From assembly GCA_964017155.1 (NCBI GenBank), contig OZ024856.1:4287825-4351824 (forward strand): a stretch of 64,000 bases of DNA, written 5' to 3'. The translations under genes and the position numbers were made by a program. The DNA is from Oasisia sp. SBJ-2009 (lineage: Eukaryota > Annelida > Polychaeta > Sabellida > Siboglinidae). Each line of letters starts with the position of its first letter. The first letter of the stretch is position 1. Shown one piece after another: positions 11,026-23,700 of this stretch. Below the pieces are notes generated by a model that saw only the letters and a program-made list of their open reading frames with translations, searched no databases and was not told the origin of the DNA.

Positions 11026-13184
11026 GTGAGAAGACCTTGAGAGAGGCTTTGGCCACTAATTGGTACTAGAGAATACGACACTGCCACCCAGGTGGGGATG
11101 GACAAGGAAGAGAGGATTAATGAAGCAATCTTAATGTCCCTCTAAACGTAGTATTCACTCGACACAGCTACTGATTGCTTCCTGTCATATCGTTGATGTG
11201 GCACCAAGAACAAACTACTGACATTGCACCAAGGACAAATTAGTGCCATTGCAAGGACAAAGTGTTGCCCTAAGGATAAACTGCTGACTTAAATAGGTCC
11301 AAGGACAAGATATCAACTAGTCACCCGGAGAATTTCAGTTCATTAAGAGTCCAATCCTTTTTATCAACATATCTTCCGAGATATGTTGATTTTATTTTTA
11401 AACCTATTTTGGCTACTGGCATCCACAAAGATAAAATGAAAACTTTCTTATATTTAATCTATGCTGTTCCTTTATTAATGCAAATTCAGGTCCTTGAGGT
11501 CTTTCTTAACTCAGAAAAATATATTTCTATCAATATTTTTATAACCATTCAATGTTATCGACATTTCTATTTGATCTCCCCTCAATCTCCTGGTCTCTCA
11601 TGTTGCTAAACCACATTCATTTACGGGTATTTTGTAAATAAGATCACTTTTGTATCATTTTAGTCGCCTCTGACTCTGTACTCTTTCATTTTGGATTGTA
11701 TAACTGGAAAATGCCCCCCATGTACTGGGGGAAGAAAGTTTGAACCAAAACTAAACAGGTAATATTTCTGACTGCAGAACTAATAAAAGCCACAACTGCA
11801 GGTAATACCAGGTTCTTGTCGTACAACATCACATGTCTCTCAAGCTGTCTTTGGAGGAATCCTAGACCAACAACACTGAATCATTCCAAGCTGCTCTGTC
11901 TGCAAGCTCTCACGTGGCGTTCTAATGACAATGAGTACAAACAAAAGTGTAGTCAAAATAGTAAACATTTATTCCTAAGATTTAACTAACATTGGTACAA
12001 ATATGTGCAAACAGTGTTCACATTACATAATCTGTACACACAGACGCTGGTCACTTTGTGACCCACTCTAAAACACCATTCAACATCTACCAATCTTCTG
12101 GTACGTAACAAACGGCCACATTAAATCTGGCAGTGCACCGCGATGTCCACCGCTGCAATATCCCGTTGGCTCGGTCAAACTAGTATCATGCAACGAGTTA
12201 TTTTACAGTTTCAATATTCCAGTAATCTGGTCATATTTAAACACAGGACAGGGTCACCAAACTCTCCGACCTAGTTATCCTTATAAACTACTAACGTCTT
12301 AGACGCACTATTCTTTATTTCAAAAATATACCCTTGCTAATACATCGGCAAACAATGTTGATTCTGGGACTATTTGATTATACACTTTTAACAAAATCTC
12401 ACAGAGACTGCTCTAGTGAATTATCAAACCAGTATAGTATGATTTACTTGACTATGAAACATGTTCTGAACAAGGACATTATATTGCACTTATTAAAACA
12501 CATTAAAGGATAATTAATTGAATAAAACATTTAAATTGAATCCAAACTCAACTTTTGGCATAAATAGGTATGTAGCGCAGTACCCAAACCATAGGACGGC
12601 ATAAAGCACTTTACTCCGTGGCCGAACTGTTCTTGACATTTCTGAGAAGAATTCAGCCACATTGCAACTGATGCATGAATACTAAAGGCAGAAGCAATAA
12701 ACACACAAGGCCACCAAGACAATTGGACAGTGTATTTCTCTTCGTACAAATCGTTAATGTTTCTTACATAATTTACAAAATATTCTCTGTGACCAAAATG
12801 AACACCTAAGCACCTGGGCTTGTTTGAAGTGTAACAATGCTTTGTTGAGGTGAGGTGGCTACACACATGCACTGTACTGAGCACTGAAATACGATCTCAC
12901 GATGTCAACAGCTGTGGTGTACATACAGTGAGTGTGGACTGTGGGTGACGTGCATATATACATACATGTTGTGTGATGTGATTATGTGTTGCATAGTTGG
13001 GTACTGTTCACCATATCATTTCTGAGCACACAGAACAGTGCAAGGACATGCAACACTGAACAACAGTTTTCAACAACTCCTCGCCTAATCGCCATGCTTC
13101 ACTGAATGGCTGAGTTTTCAGCAAGGCGTAGCCACATTGTCACGCTTCACTGAACAGCCGAGTCCTCCAGATATCTGACTAGAT
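11026..13184 (-). other. Probable 3' UTR of the ZC2HC1 gene and spacer
   Basis: On the minus strand AATAAA signals occur at 12319-12314 and 11973-11968, downstream of the stop codon at 13185. No protein-like frame or array is visible here. The exact 3' end cannot be told from the sequence. Confidence 0.4.
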
Positions 13185-16100
13185 TCATTTGCGTTTCTTT
13201 GGGGGGGCGGGACGCGCCTTGGTCTCCTTACACCTTGGGATGTGACGCTCAGCGACGTCTTTATTGAACCGCCTCTCACAGTACGGGCAGGGAACATAGT
13301 CGGGGTTCTCACTTCGAGGGGGTGGGGGCAAGTCGGCGATGTTTCCCCCTTTTGCCTGCACTGTCGCCACCTTGCGAGCGTAATGCAACGACTCGATGAA
13401 CTCCTCGTGTTTTTGTCTCCATTTATTGTTCTTGGGCGGAGGCTGACTTCTCTGAAAGTGGACAGTGCAAATCATGCGTTTGAGTGGACATCAAACATGC
13501 AAGTGAACATACAATGTACACGTGAAGCATACATTTGACACTTAGACAATATACATACTTGGCTAAGACGTTAGAGCATGCAATGTTTAGGAAGTCTACT
13601 GAGTTCGAACCAAATTTGGTTTGTTTCAACATGTGATAGGATAATATAATTTTTTTTAATCACCATTAAACTGTAAAGCCAATGCTTTCAAAATGTGGTA
13701 AGTTCCATTAACCATTGGTCTTTTTTGTCAAAATAAACGTCGCATGTATGCTATGTGTAGTGATGGTGTGCATGCACGATATAAATATACCATGTTTTTA
13801 AATAAATACATCTCATGTACACTAACATCATTTACATTGTACTAGGTTTTATTTAAATTTATAGATCAAATACAAAAGGGAATGTTCTCAAAACCAAGAA
13901 AATGGAAACATTACATTTTGCCCTGGGATCCTTCATATGCTGTACCAGTAGGCTAGCAAACTTGAACAGCAATGTCTAGGATTTGGAAGAGTGGGACTAT
14001 TGAGGAGGTAGTCATAAAGATACAACACCAAGGTTAGAACAACTTGACAACAGTCATGACAACTATGACAACAACAGACACTGGTGTGCAATGCTTGTCT
14101 AGACATGAGTATCGTCTGTTGTAAGTTGTTCAACTGTTATTACGTGATAACATCGGCATGTGTTTGTTTGCATGCTATGTTTGTGTGTCAGATATCACCT
14201 CATATATAGAACATAATGAACACGGCTTGTGTTGTGAATTATCAGACATTCTTTTTTACAGTAATCATTCATTGCCTAAAAGGCCATGTAATAACTAAAT
14301 GAAACTTGTTTGTCTGAGTTGCGTGATAAAGGCTAAACCGATAGTAGTCACAACAATCCCAGCTCAAAGCTATTAATTACTAAATCAACACACTGAACAT
14401 CATAAGTCCTAGCTGCTGGTACAGATTGAAGGTAATGTGGTTCACCCAATATGTTAGTAACATGATCTATCTCTGTAAACTGCATGATGTGATTGTTACT
14501 TTTAAAACTGAAGAATGTCTTGTGTATTATTCAGTATGAAATGTATAAATTATAACTAAAAAAATTCAAGATGGTGAAATAAATGGTAGCCTATATCGGA
14601 AAAGCATGATCTGTATTAATAATTGCTATAGTCACCTCATAATTTCAAGTTCAAAGTTTGAATGTTTTATGGTTAAATCAAACTTGAACTACCAAACATC
14701 CCATCCAATACATTATGCAGAACTTAACATGTACAATTCAAATTGACTCCTGAAACCACAAAAAAAAAAGCCAGATTCAATGAGACCCTTGCACAAATAT
14801 TACCCAACATAGTATCCAGTTTCGATACCCAATATGCATTAATACCTATTCCACTCATTAGGTGGCACTAAAGCAATTTATTTTCTCTCTGCAGTACCCA
14901 ATGATGACGAAACCACTGGCATTTTATGAACTTATGTGACGAGACCACAGCAAGAACATAAGTAACATTTCACCGTTGCCAAATCTCTCAACCCTAGTAT
15001 CCCATGTTTACCTTGGCTGACTGGGGGCCGACTCGCTGATACGGTTCATTATCTGTCCCTTTTGCCCTCATCTTCGCCGGGTCAAACATCTTGCGTTTCT
15101 TTTGCGACACCTTTTCACAAATTGTCGTGTGTTTTGCGAGTCTGTCGGCTGCAAACCTTCGCCCACACAAGTCACAAGCCACCATGTCAACAGCCGGCGC
15201 TTCCTGGGCCTCAGACGTTGATGCCATGTTGGCATAGAATGCTGTTGATTCATTGTCTAAGTTAACTTCTGGTTGATACGCTGGCTTCTTCTTGACCACG
15301 GTGTTTCGCTGCGGCGCTATGTGTCGGGGCGGTGGTGGAGTCACAGATTTGACAGAATACGTGTCTTTTAAGTTCTCGTTTGACGCCGCTCGGTGTTGCG
15401 GAACTTTCTTTTTCACCGAGTGATGATCAGGGACATCAGCCTCAGAGGCATCCCGCAGTTCCTCATGCTCCGCGGCCCTGCTCACCATCTTGAGTCGCTT
15501 CTGGGCTGCTTCTCTCTTCTTTTTGTCCTCTTCTGCTTTTTTCTGCATCAAAAAGTTACTATTTAATTTAAACATATCAAGATAAAAATGCTTTTTCTAA
15601 TTAGTGAACATTACAGAAATATGATCAACTTCCAAACTTAAACGTTACATATATAATAACTCTATTTTAAATCAGGCTTAAACAGCCACTCTACCAGCTC
15701 AATCAAAATTTCAAATATTTAGAGGTTGTTGACAAAATTGTTTCACAGTAGAACATCATTTGCCACAACACAAGTAAATGAGAAAGGTAATTGTGTGTGC
15801 ATGTGTGCATGCATGAAACTCTACTGTGACATGATCATATTAGAAACAAGAAATGTACAATAGTGTGACCTGTAATCACCTCCCAACTATTCTGGGAAGT
15901 ATTCAGCCATTCTGCAATGACTGCACAAAGTATAGTAGGTAAGCGTGAGTGTACCTGTGTGTGCGCCTGTGTATGTACCTGTGTGTGTGTGTATGTGTGT
16001 GCGCCTGTGTATGTACCTGTGTGTGCACCTTTGTATGTACCTGTGTATGTACCTGTGTGTGCACCTGTGTGTGTGCCTGTGTATGTACCTGTGTGTGCGC

Positions 16101-19100
16101 ATGTATGTACCTGTGTGTGCGCCTGTGTATGTACCTGTGTGTGCGCCTGTGTTTGTACCTGTGTGTGCGCCTGTGTATGTACCTGTGTGTGCGCCTGTGT
16201 ATGTACCTGTGTATGTACCTGTGTGTGTGCCTGTGTATGTACCTGTATGTGTGCCTGTGGATGTACCTGTGTGTGCGCCTGTGTATGTACTTGTGTGTGA
16301 GCCTGTGTATGTACCTGTGTGTGCGCCTGTGTATGTACCTTTGTGTGCGCCTGTGTATGTACCTGTGTGTGTGCCTGTGTATGTACCTGTGTGTGCGCCT
16401 GTGTATGTACCTGTGTGTGTGCCTGTGTATGTACCTGTGTGTGCGCCTGTGTGTGCGCCTATATATGTACCTGTGTGTGTGCCTGTGTATGTACCTGTGT
16501 GTGCGCTTGTGTATGTACCTGTGTGTGCGCCTGTGTGTGCGCCTATGTATGTACCTGTGTGTGCGCCTGTGTATGTACCTGTGTGTGTACCTGTGTATGT
16601 TCCTGTGTGTGCGCCTGTGTATGTACCTGTGTGTGTACCTGTGTATGTACCTGTGTGTGCGCCTGTGTATGTACCTGTGTGTGTGCCTGTGGATGTACCT
16701 GTGTATGTACCTGTGTGTGTACCTGTGTATGTACCTGTGTATGTACCTGTGTATGTACCTGTGTGTGTACCTGTGTATGTACCTGTGTATGTACCTGTGT
16801 ATGTACATGTGTATGTACCTGTGTATGTATGTGTGTGTACCTGTGTATGTACCTGTGTGTGCACCTGTGTATGTACCTGTGTATGTACCTGTGTATGTAC
16901 CTGTGTATGTACCTGTGTGTGTACCTGTGTGTGTACCTGTGTATGTACCTGTGTATGTACCTGTGTGTGTGCCTGTGGATGTACCTGTGTATGTACCTGT
17001 GTGTGTACCTGTGTATGTACCTGTGTATGTACCTGTGTATGTACCTGTGTATGTACCTGTGTATGTACCTGTGTGTGTACCTGTGTATGTACCTGTGTAT
17101 GTACCTGTGTGTGTACCTGTGTATGTACCTGTGTGTGTACCTGTGTGTGTACCTGTGTATGTACCTGCGTATGTACCTGTGTATGTACCTGTGTGTGCGC
17201 CTGTGTGTGCGCCTGTGTGTGTACCTGTGTATGTACCTGTGTGTGTACCTGTGTATGTACCTGTGTGTGTACCTGTGTGTGTACCTGTGTGTGTACCTGT
17301 GTATGTACCTGTGTGTGTACCTGTGTATGTACCTGTGTATGTACCTGTGTGTGTACCTGTGTATGTACCTGCATATGTACCTGTGTATGTACCTGTGTGT
17401 GTACCTGTGTATGTACCTGTGTGTGTACCTGTGTATGTACCTGTGTATGTACCTGTGTATGTACCTGTGTATGTACCTGCGTATGTACCTGTGTATGTAC
17501 CTGCGTATGTACCTGTGTGTGTACCTGTGTATGTACCTGTGTGTGCACCTGTGTATGTACCTGTGTGTGCGCCTGTGTATGTACCTGTGTGTGCGCCTGT
17601 GTATGTACCTGTGTATGTACCTGTGTGTGTACCTGTGTGTGTACCTGTGTGTGTACCTGTGTGTGTACCTGTGTGTGTACCAGTGTGTGTACCTGTGTGT
17701 GTACCTGTGTGTGTACCTGTGTGTGTACCTGTGTATGTACCTGTGTGTGTACCTGTGTATGTACCTGTGTGTGTACCTGTGTGTGTACCTGTGTGTGTAC
17801 CTGTGTGTGTACCTGTGTATGTACCTGTGTGTGTACCTGTGTGTGTACCTGTGTATGTACCTGTGTGTGTACCTGTGTGTGCGCCTGTGTATGTACCTGT
17901 GTTACCTGTGTGTGTACCTGTGTATGTACCTGTGTATGTACCTGCGTATGTACCTGTGTATGTACCTGTGTATGTACCTGTGTGTGCGCCTGTGTATGTA
18001 CCTGTGTTACCTGTGTGTGTACCTGTGTATGTACCTGTGTATGTACCTGTGTATGTACCTGTGTGTGTACCTGTGTATGTACCTGTGTATGTACCTGTGT
18101 GTGTACCTGTGTATGTACCTGTGTGTGCGCCTGTGTATGTACCTGTGTGTGCGCCTGTGTATGCACCTGTGTATGTACCTGTGTGTGTACCTGTGTGTGC
18201 GCCTGTATCCTCCTCTGTTTCATGCGCTCCAACTCTTCCTGTCCCTTCTGGATCCTCATCATCAGTTCGTGTTCCTTCCTCTGTATCTCTGTCATCCCGT
18301 TCGCCTCCCCTCCCTGCTCCCCCCTGCCCCCTCCGGTTGTGTTCTCCTTGTCGCCGTCGCTGTCGTCCCCAGCCCCCTCACGCGACTGTTGATCGAGGAT
18401 GTTGCGTCGCATGCGCTGAAGTCGTTCCTTCTTCTGCAGGTCAAGTTGGGAGGGTTTGTTGGTGGGTGGGGGGGTGGGCATCATCTGGCCGCCCCAACCC
18501 TCATCTAGGTCATCCGGAGGTCGTTTCTCCCGCAACTTCCTCAGTCGTTCTCTACGGCTGTGGTCCTGCTCGGCTTGCCATTTCTGGAAGTCTGTCATGC
18601 CTGGTTGCCGGGCTGGGGGTGGTTGCCGTGCTGGTTGCCGTAGAGACGGTCGCTGGATTGGTTTCCGAGGCGGATCATGCGAAAACACTTCTTCGTCTTC
18701 AGAATCGGAGGACAATTTCGCGTTTTGGAGGAGTTGAGTCGGCTGTGTGACGACTTTTGGCTTGTGTGGCGCCACCTGGTCACTGCTGACGGAACTGTGA
18801 CGGCGACTGAAGATTTCCCGTTGCCGCTCGTGGATGTGATGGAGTTGAGCCGTGTTCAGGGGCAGACTGTCATTGACTGATTCCTGTCGATTACAAGGGT
18901 ATTATTACAGACTGTCATTGACTGATTCCTGTTGGTTACAAGGGCATTGTTACATGCTGTCTTTGACTGATTCCTGTTGGTTACAAGGGCATTGTTACAG
19001 ACTGTCATTGACTGATTCCTGTTGGTTACAAGGGCATTGTTACAGACTGTCATTGACTGATTCCTGTTGGTTACAAGGGCATTGTTACAGGCTGTCTTTG

Positions 19101-20566
19101 ACTGATTCCTGTTGGTTACAAGGGCATTGTTACAGACTGTCGTTGACTGATTCCTGTTGATTACAAGGGCATTGTTACAGACTGTCGTTGACTGATTCCT
19201 GTTGATTACAAGGGCATTGTTCCAGATTGTCATTGACTGATTCCTGTTGATTACAAGGGCATCGTTACAGACTGTCGTTGACTGATTCCTGTTGATTACA
19301 AGGGCATCGTTACAGACTGACGTTGACTGATTCCTGTTGGTTATAAGGGCATTGTTACAGACTGTCGTTGACTGATTTCTGTTGATTACAAGGGCATTGT
19401 TACAGAATCATTGATTGATTCATGTTGATAGTTACTGGACATTGTTACACTCGGGGATAGACTGTCATTACCTGATTCCAGTTCATTACAACTTGTAACA
19501 TGACATGGTTACAATTATATGTGACATTGTTACACTTAGATGTGGCTCATTTGTTCCTTCAAGTTTACACAGTTGAATAGTTTCATCACATTAGACATAG
19601 CAATTATTATTTTCCATTTATGGCTGCACAGACAAAGTCTTCTATTATGATAGAAATCATCACAAGAGATACTGTGTTACATTACCGTCCGTCCGTCCGT
19701 CCGTCCGTCCGTCCGTCCGTCCGTCCGTCCGTCCGTCCGTCCGTCCGTCCGTCCGTCCGTCCGTCCGTCCGTCCGTCCGTCCGTCCGTCCGTCCGTCCGT
19801 CCGTCCGTCCGTCCGTCCGTCCGTCCGTCCGTCCGTCCGTCCGTCCGTCCGTCCGTCCGTCCGTCCGTCCGTCCGTCCGTCCGTCCGTCCGTCCACCAGC
19901 CTGTCACATAGACAAACCCACCTGAACAGTTGCATTTTCAGTGGATGAGCTGGAGCTACTTGCGTGGCGTGACCTTCGGCGACCCCGCACCAAGGTCGGC
20001 TTCTGCTGGAATGGCAGTGGGTCTCCTGCGCTCCCCGGCGAGTTGGTCTCAGTGTCACTCAGCACCCTCTCTGGCGTCAGCCCATTCTGCTGCAGGTGTC
20101 TACCTCGTGAATGTTTCGAGTGTTTCCCCGAGGGTGGCTTAGCGACATGTTGAATGGGCGTGAGGGGGTTCGACTTGTCACGCCCCGCACTGTTCTTGTG
20201 ATACGGCAGCACTGGGTGATGTGTGTATCCGATCACTTTGTCGTCGTCGTAAATAGGTTTCTGGTAGCGGTACTGCAGATTACCACTGTCTGTGTTGCGG
20301 CGTTCATGGAAGAAATCTCGCAGGAAGCCATGCTTCGTGTTGTTGGCCTTCACCATGTAGTCTGCGGCCCCCTGGTGGGAGTGGGAGTCCTCGTGTGAGT
20401 CGGGAGCGAGTTGGCGCTGTCGTTCCTGACACTGGCGCTCCTGGTACTGAGTCTTGAGGGCCTCCAGCTTGGAGGGGGCAGAGGGGGCGGAGGGGGTCCT
20501 CTTGAGCAGGCTCCTCTTGAGGATGGGCCGAGGGATGCGCGAGGCTTGAGCCATGGTGCTGGACAT
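13185..20566 (-). CDS. ZC2HC1C: Zinc finger C2HC domain-containing protein, ZC2HC1 family (likely 1C type)
   Basis: The protein has two C-terminal C2HC fingers of the spacing Cx2Cx11Hx3[15 protein letters not shown] at about residue 569 and [14 protein letters not shown] at about residue 678. The linker contains [17 protein letters not shown] and the WRQKHEEFI box typical of ZC2HC1 proteins. Coding exons in transcript order are 20566-19922, 18883-18191, 15542-15012 and 13451-13185; all junctions are phase 0, giving about 711 residues. The long N-terminus has an Arg/Ser-rich part and a predicted coiled coil (residues about 410-465) spanning the exon 2/3 join. I call 1C because of the long N-terminus and the neighbouring divergent MLH3 gene, as in human; 1A/1B are shorter. 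Function is unknown; the fingers probably bind zinc. The exon 2 boundaries are the least certain because both lie against tandem arrays. Confidence 0.8.
13452..15011 (-). other. Intron 3 of the ZC2HC1 gene
   Basis: The donor (minus) is aag|gtaaac and the acceptor is ccactttcag. I see no repeats or transposon in it. Confidence 0.7.
15850..15945 (+). repeat. SINE body fragment adjoining the 12-bp array
   Basis: The segment ctgggaagtattcagccatt, followed by ctgcaatga, matches the body of the SINE copies at about 27.26 kb, 47.64 kb and 49.19 kb. It ends where the 12-bp minisatellite begins. Confidence 0.5.
15946..18190 (-). repeat. 12-bp minisatellite, about 185-190 units, repeating a donor splice site
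   Basis: On the minus strand the unit is gtacacacacag or gtacatacacag (VHTQ in the exon frame), with gcgcacacacag variants (AHTQ). Every unit junction reads CAG|GTACAC or CAG|GTACAT, a plausible 5' splice site. The first one (GT at 18190-18189) closes the upstream exon in phase 0. Between about 15.95 and 16.7 kb a 24-bp higher-order period (alternating GTAC and GCGC units) is visible. Two 9-bp units occur (near 17900 and 18005), and one irregular unit near 16825 breaks the 12-bp phase. No unit contains a stop in any of the six frames, so the very long open frames here are not evidence of coding. Confidence 0.92.
18866..19440 (-). repeat. 45-bp minisatellite repeating the acceptor of ZC2HC1 exon 2
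   Basis: About 12 good and 2 decayed copies. On the minus strand each has ttgtaaccaacag followed by gaatcagtcaatgacagtct. The exon-proximal copy (acceptor AG at 18885-18884) continues into the ZC2HC1 exon with the same first 21 bases. In the exon frame an upstream acceptor gives ESVNDSL and then TAA, so only the last acceptor is productive. The start of exon 2 at 18883 is chosen because it is the only clear AG that keeps phase 0 with exon 1. Confidence 0.85.
19685..19894 (+). repeat. (CCGT)n tetranucleotide array, about 52 copies
   Basis: This is an essentially perfect CCGT run, 27 bases inside the intron from the ZC2HC1 exon 1 donor (GT at 19921-19920, minus strand). With the 45-bp array it fills most of this roughly 1-kb intron. 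Confidence 0.97.
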
Positions 20567-20608
20567 GGCTCCCTCTCAGGCAGGCATTGGTTGAGTCTCA
20601 GGCCACCT
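20567..20608 (-). other. 5' UTR part of the first ZC2HC1 coding exon
   Basis: On the minus strand an acceptor tgtttcccag precedes 42 non-coding bases and the ATG at 20566. A 5' UTR exon must therefore lie further upstream. A second ATG four codons in is also possible as the start. Confidence 0.6.
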
Positions 20609-20681
20609 CTGGGAAACAGACACAGATATGTTTACCAGTGGTAAGAATCTGTTCAAAATATTTAGCTGAACTGGTCATAGT

Positions 20682-20756
<75 letters not shown>

Positions 20757-23700
20757 GCATATAATACATATATTATCTAACCAGTATACTGTGTACCCTA
20801 AGATAAGGGTTAGGGCATGGCAACTACTGATCGATGGTTAGGGCATGGCAACTGCTGAGGATTAGGGCATAGCAACTGATGAGGGTTATGGCATGACAGC
20901 AGCAGAATATGTTGGTAAGGTCAGCAACTACTCTTCTAAGAATTCAAACAACTAAGTGGTATTTTTTGACAGCTGATACACATCATCTTTTGACATCTTT
21001 TACATGAGAGAAACACAATGTAGTCCACAAAAAGACACCAGAAAGTTGTTAATCTGGTTGCTTACATCACACATTCATTGATAGAGAGGTGTGTAACCAA
21101 CATCATTTGTACACCATTCTGAAATGTCAATTGTGTGACCAAGAAGACTGAATAACATAATCTCCACAACCACAAAAGCATCAAAAACATTGCATGCAAT
21201 GGCTACTTGGAACACGTAAAACATGGAATTGTGCCAAGTGTGTATTAGACCAAGCCGTCTCACCAAGGTGAAGTGGTTCTTCTGTGCAATGTCTGCATGT
21301 TTAAGTAGGCACAGATAAGGTTATTGACACCTAGCACGTGCCAATAACACATTTCTTCTGCACAAGTTCTCTGCCAAATGCCACGATCAATTGGCACCAG
21401 TGATATTTTAACAAGTGCATTAATTAGTGTCAGATGCTGGTGTCACAGCTTTTCACAAAATGGTCATGTACGGGCTGGATCTTGGAGAGCAAGCAGGTTC
21501 TAGAGACAAAGAACTTTACCTATGAAGAACAGTTGACACAATTAGCCCACAGAGAGACATCTTCACAATCACTACCAGGTACTAGCAGCACAAGAGACCA
21601 CAACAAGAAATTCTCTAAGACACCCAGCAAATCAACATAAGAAAACATTGCTTCATAAAACATATCTTACAGGGCTGGAACAATCTTCCAAAACTTACAG
21701 TGACTGCCAAAAAATACATACAAATTGGAAGATGGACGGCTTAAATTATAAATGCAAAACATTCCAAGAGAAACAATGCTATAAAAACCAAACTTATTTT
21801 GGTGATCATAAAGGCAACTAATGCAAGCATAAAATTTGACTTTCTGAAAATGAAGTTCCAGGCAAGTTATCACCTATCAGCAGAATGATAGATATAAGCA
21901 TTAACTAACATGTTATGTTATATATGTTAAGCATGTTGCTAATCTTAGCAGTATGATTAACATGCAGTGCAGTCTAACAATATGGTGAAAACATTATTCG
22001 CACTGTTCCAGATGGTAACTTACTTGATGACAAACCTGGAGGTCAAAGGTGCAATTCTGAATAAACTGATTGATAATCAAAGGTGCAAAAAGTGTCAACT
22101 GTATGACATTTGTTGTGGTGTGCAAATCATGAATGACAACTACTACATCGAGCAACAGTCAGCAACACGCATGTTCTTCCTGCGTTTAAATGCAGTAATG
22201 CCGTTACACAGAACTCAGAAAAACGAGCTCATGTGACACCAATGATTGCACTCCTCCACAGCCTAATGAATCATTCATTTCAATTACATCTGATGAATCA
22301 TTCATTGCAGTTCTGCCCTGTGACTTTCAGGGTCCACAGACTTCAGACAAACAGTTAATGATGCTGTTTAGTGCGGCAGGTTGAATGTTAGCCAGAATAG
22401 AGCGGTGGCCTCAACAAATCACATAAGGACAGGATTGGATGAAGCACAACACCAGGATATTGTTTCACAAAAAGTAGTTCTCTTGAATAAATTGAAGATG
22501 ACGACAATATAGTGGCCATTAGAGTAGAAGGCCTGGTCAGCTGCCAGTGCCTTGGCAACAGACATGGACAACTGCCTTCATAAAAAAATGATACAAGGGC
22601 AAGCCAAGAAGAGAGTAGAATATGTGCAGTAATGCAGAAGTGCAGAAGGCAGTAGTGAAGAAGGAAGTAGTCCTGAAGGCAGTAGTACACACAGACACAT
22701 ACATAAACCCTGCATAAATATCCATGCACATACATTCAAAAATGCACATGATAAATGTATGCATACACTTACACAAATGCATAAGGGACAGTATATAATT
22801 ATGTGTGTACATAATAGATTAACACAACTGCTGTGACTATGTTTGAGACATCTGAGAGAGGGGGGGGGGAGAGAGAGATATATAGAGAGAGCACAGATGG
22901 CATCAACACCACGGATGGGGTATCATGTTGGATGTTGCCACGGAAACACAAAGGGCTGCAAATGCCCACACATGAACACCCAGAAAATGGTCAACATAAT
23001 CAGATAAAATACACATTTAACTAAACACATACGTGCACGCAGACATCACACATACACACATTAATCTTAGCATCGTGCCCATTAGTTCTTTTACCTGTTG
23101 TGACAGTAGGAAACGGCATCTCAGACGAAGGCATTGTCAGCCTCTAAACCAGGTGCACATTAACAATACAGGTGACATGGCCAGGGAAGGTGACACGTAA
23201 TTTGTCACCTGTGTGCTACTCACTAAATCAATACCACCGATGACTTCTGGAGACATTGCTGCATCAGAGAGTTAGGCACTGAGTAATTGTTATTGTGTGA
23301 CAGTTGTTACCTGTCTAGGTGGAGTGTCAAGTGTCATCTTCTAAAGACCAGCTCCGTTTGGAAAAAACAAACGTTTCTCACCAGAGCAGGGAGATAATTA
23401 ACACATTGTAAGACACCTCAGTATTTCAGTATTGGTGACTGAGCCTGATTAGATGGAAATATACTAGACTGTATAATAAATATGTTTGGTTTAAATTTTT
23501 CCTGCCAAAGTATTACTTGTTATGGATAATGTACTGCATTGTATTGTTCTTACTTATGCAGGACAATTAACTAGTATTCTACCTCTAAATTGTGTAATTA
23601 TATGGCATTAACAAGTAGTGAAACGTAGTAAATAAAACACAAGATAAGATAATAAACCCGTTTTTTCTTCTATGACAACAATAAATAAATGTCTGATATC

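Noticed and set aside
15903..18775. Open frames of 700-960 codons on both strands across the 12-bp array
   Set aside because: The 12-bp unit has no stop in any of the six frames, so length alone is uninformative. Only the exon 18883-18191 has independent support; VHTQ coding beyond it is possible but unproven.
19620..20058. Frames encoding long RPSV or DGRT repeats
   Set aside because: Translation of the (CCGT)n tetranucleotide run in an intron; no flanking coding evidence.
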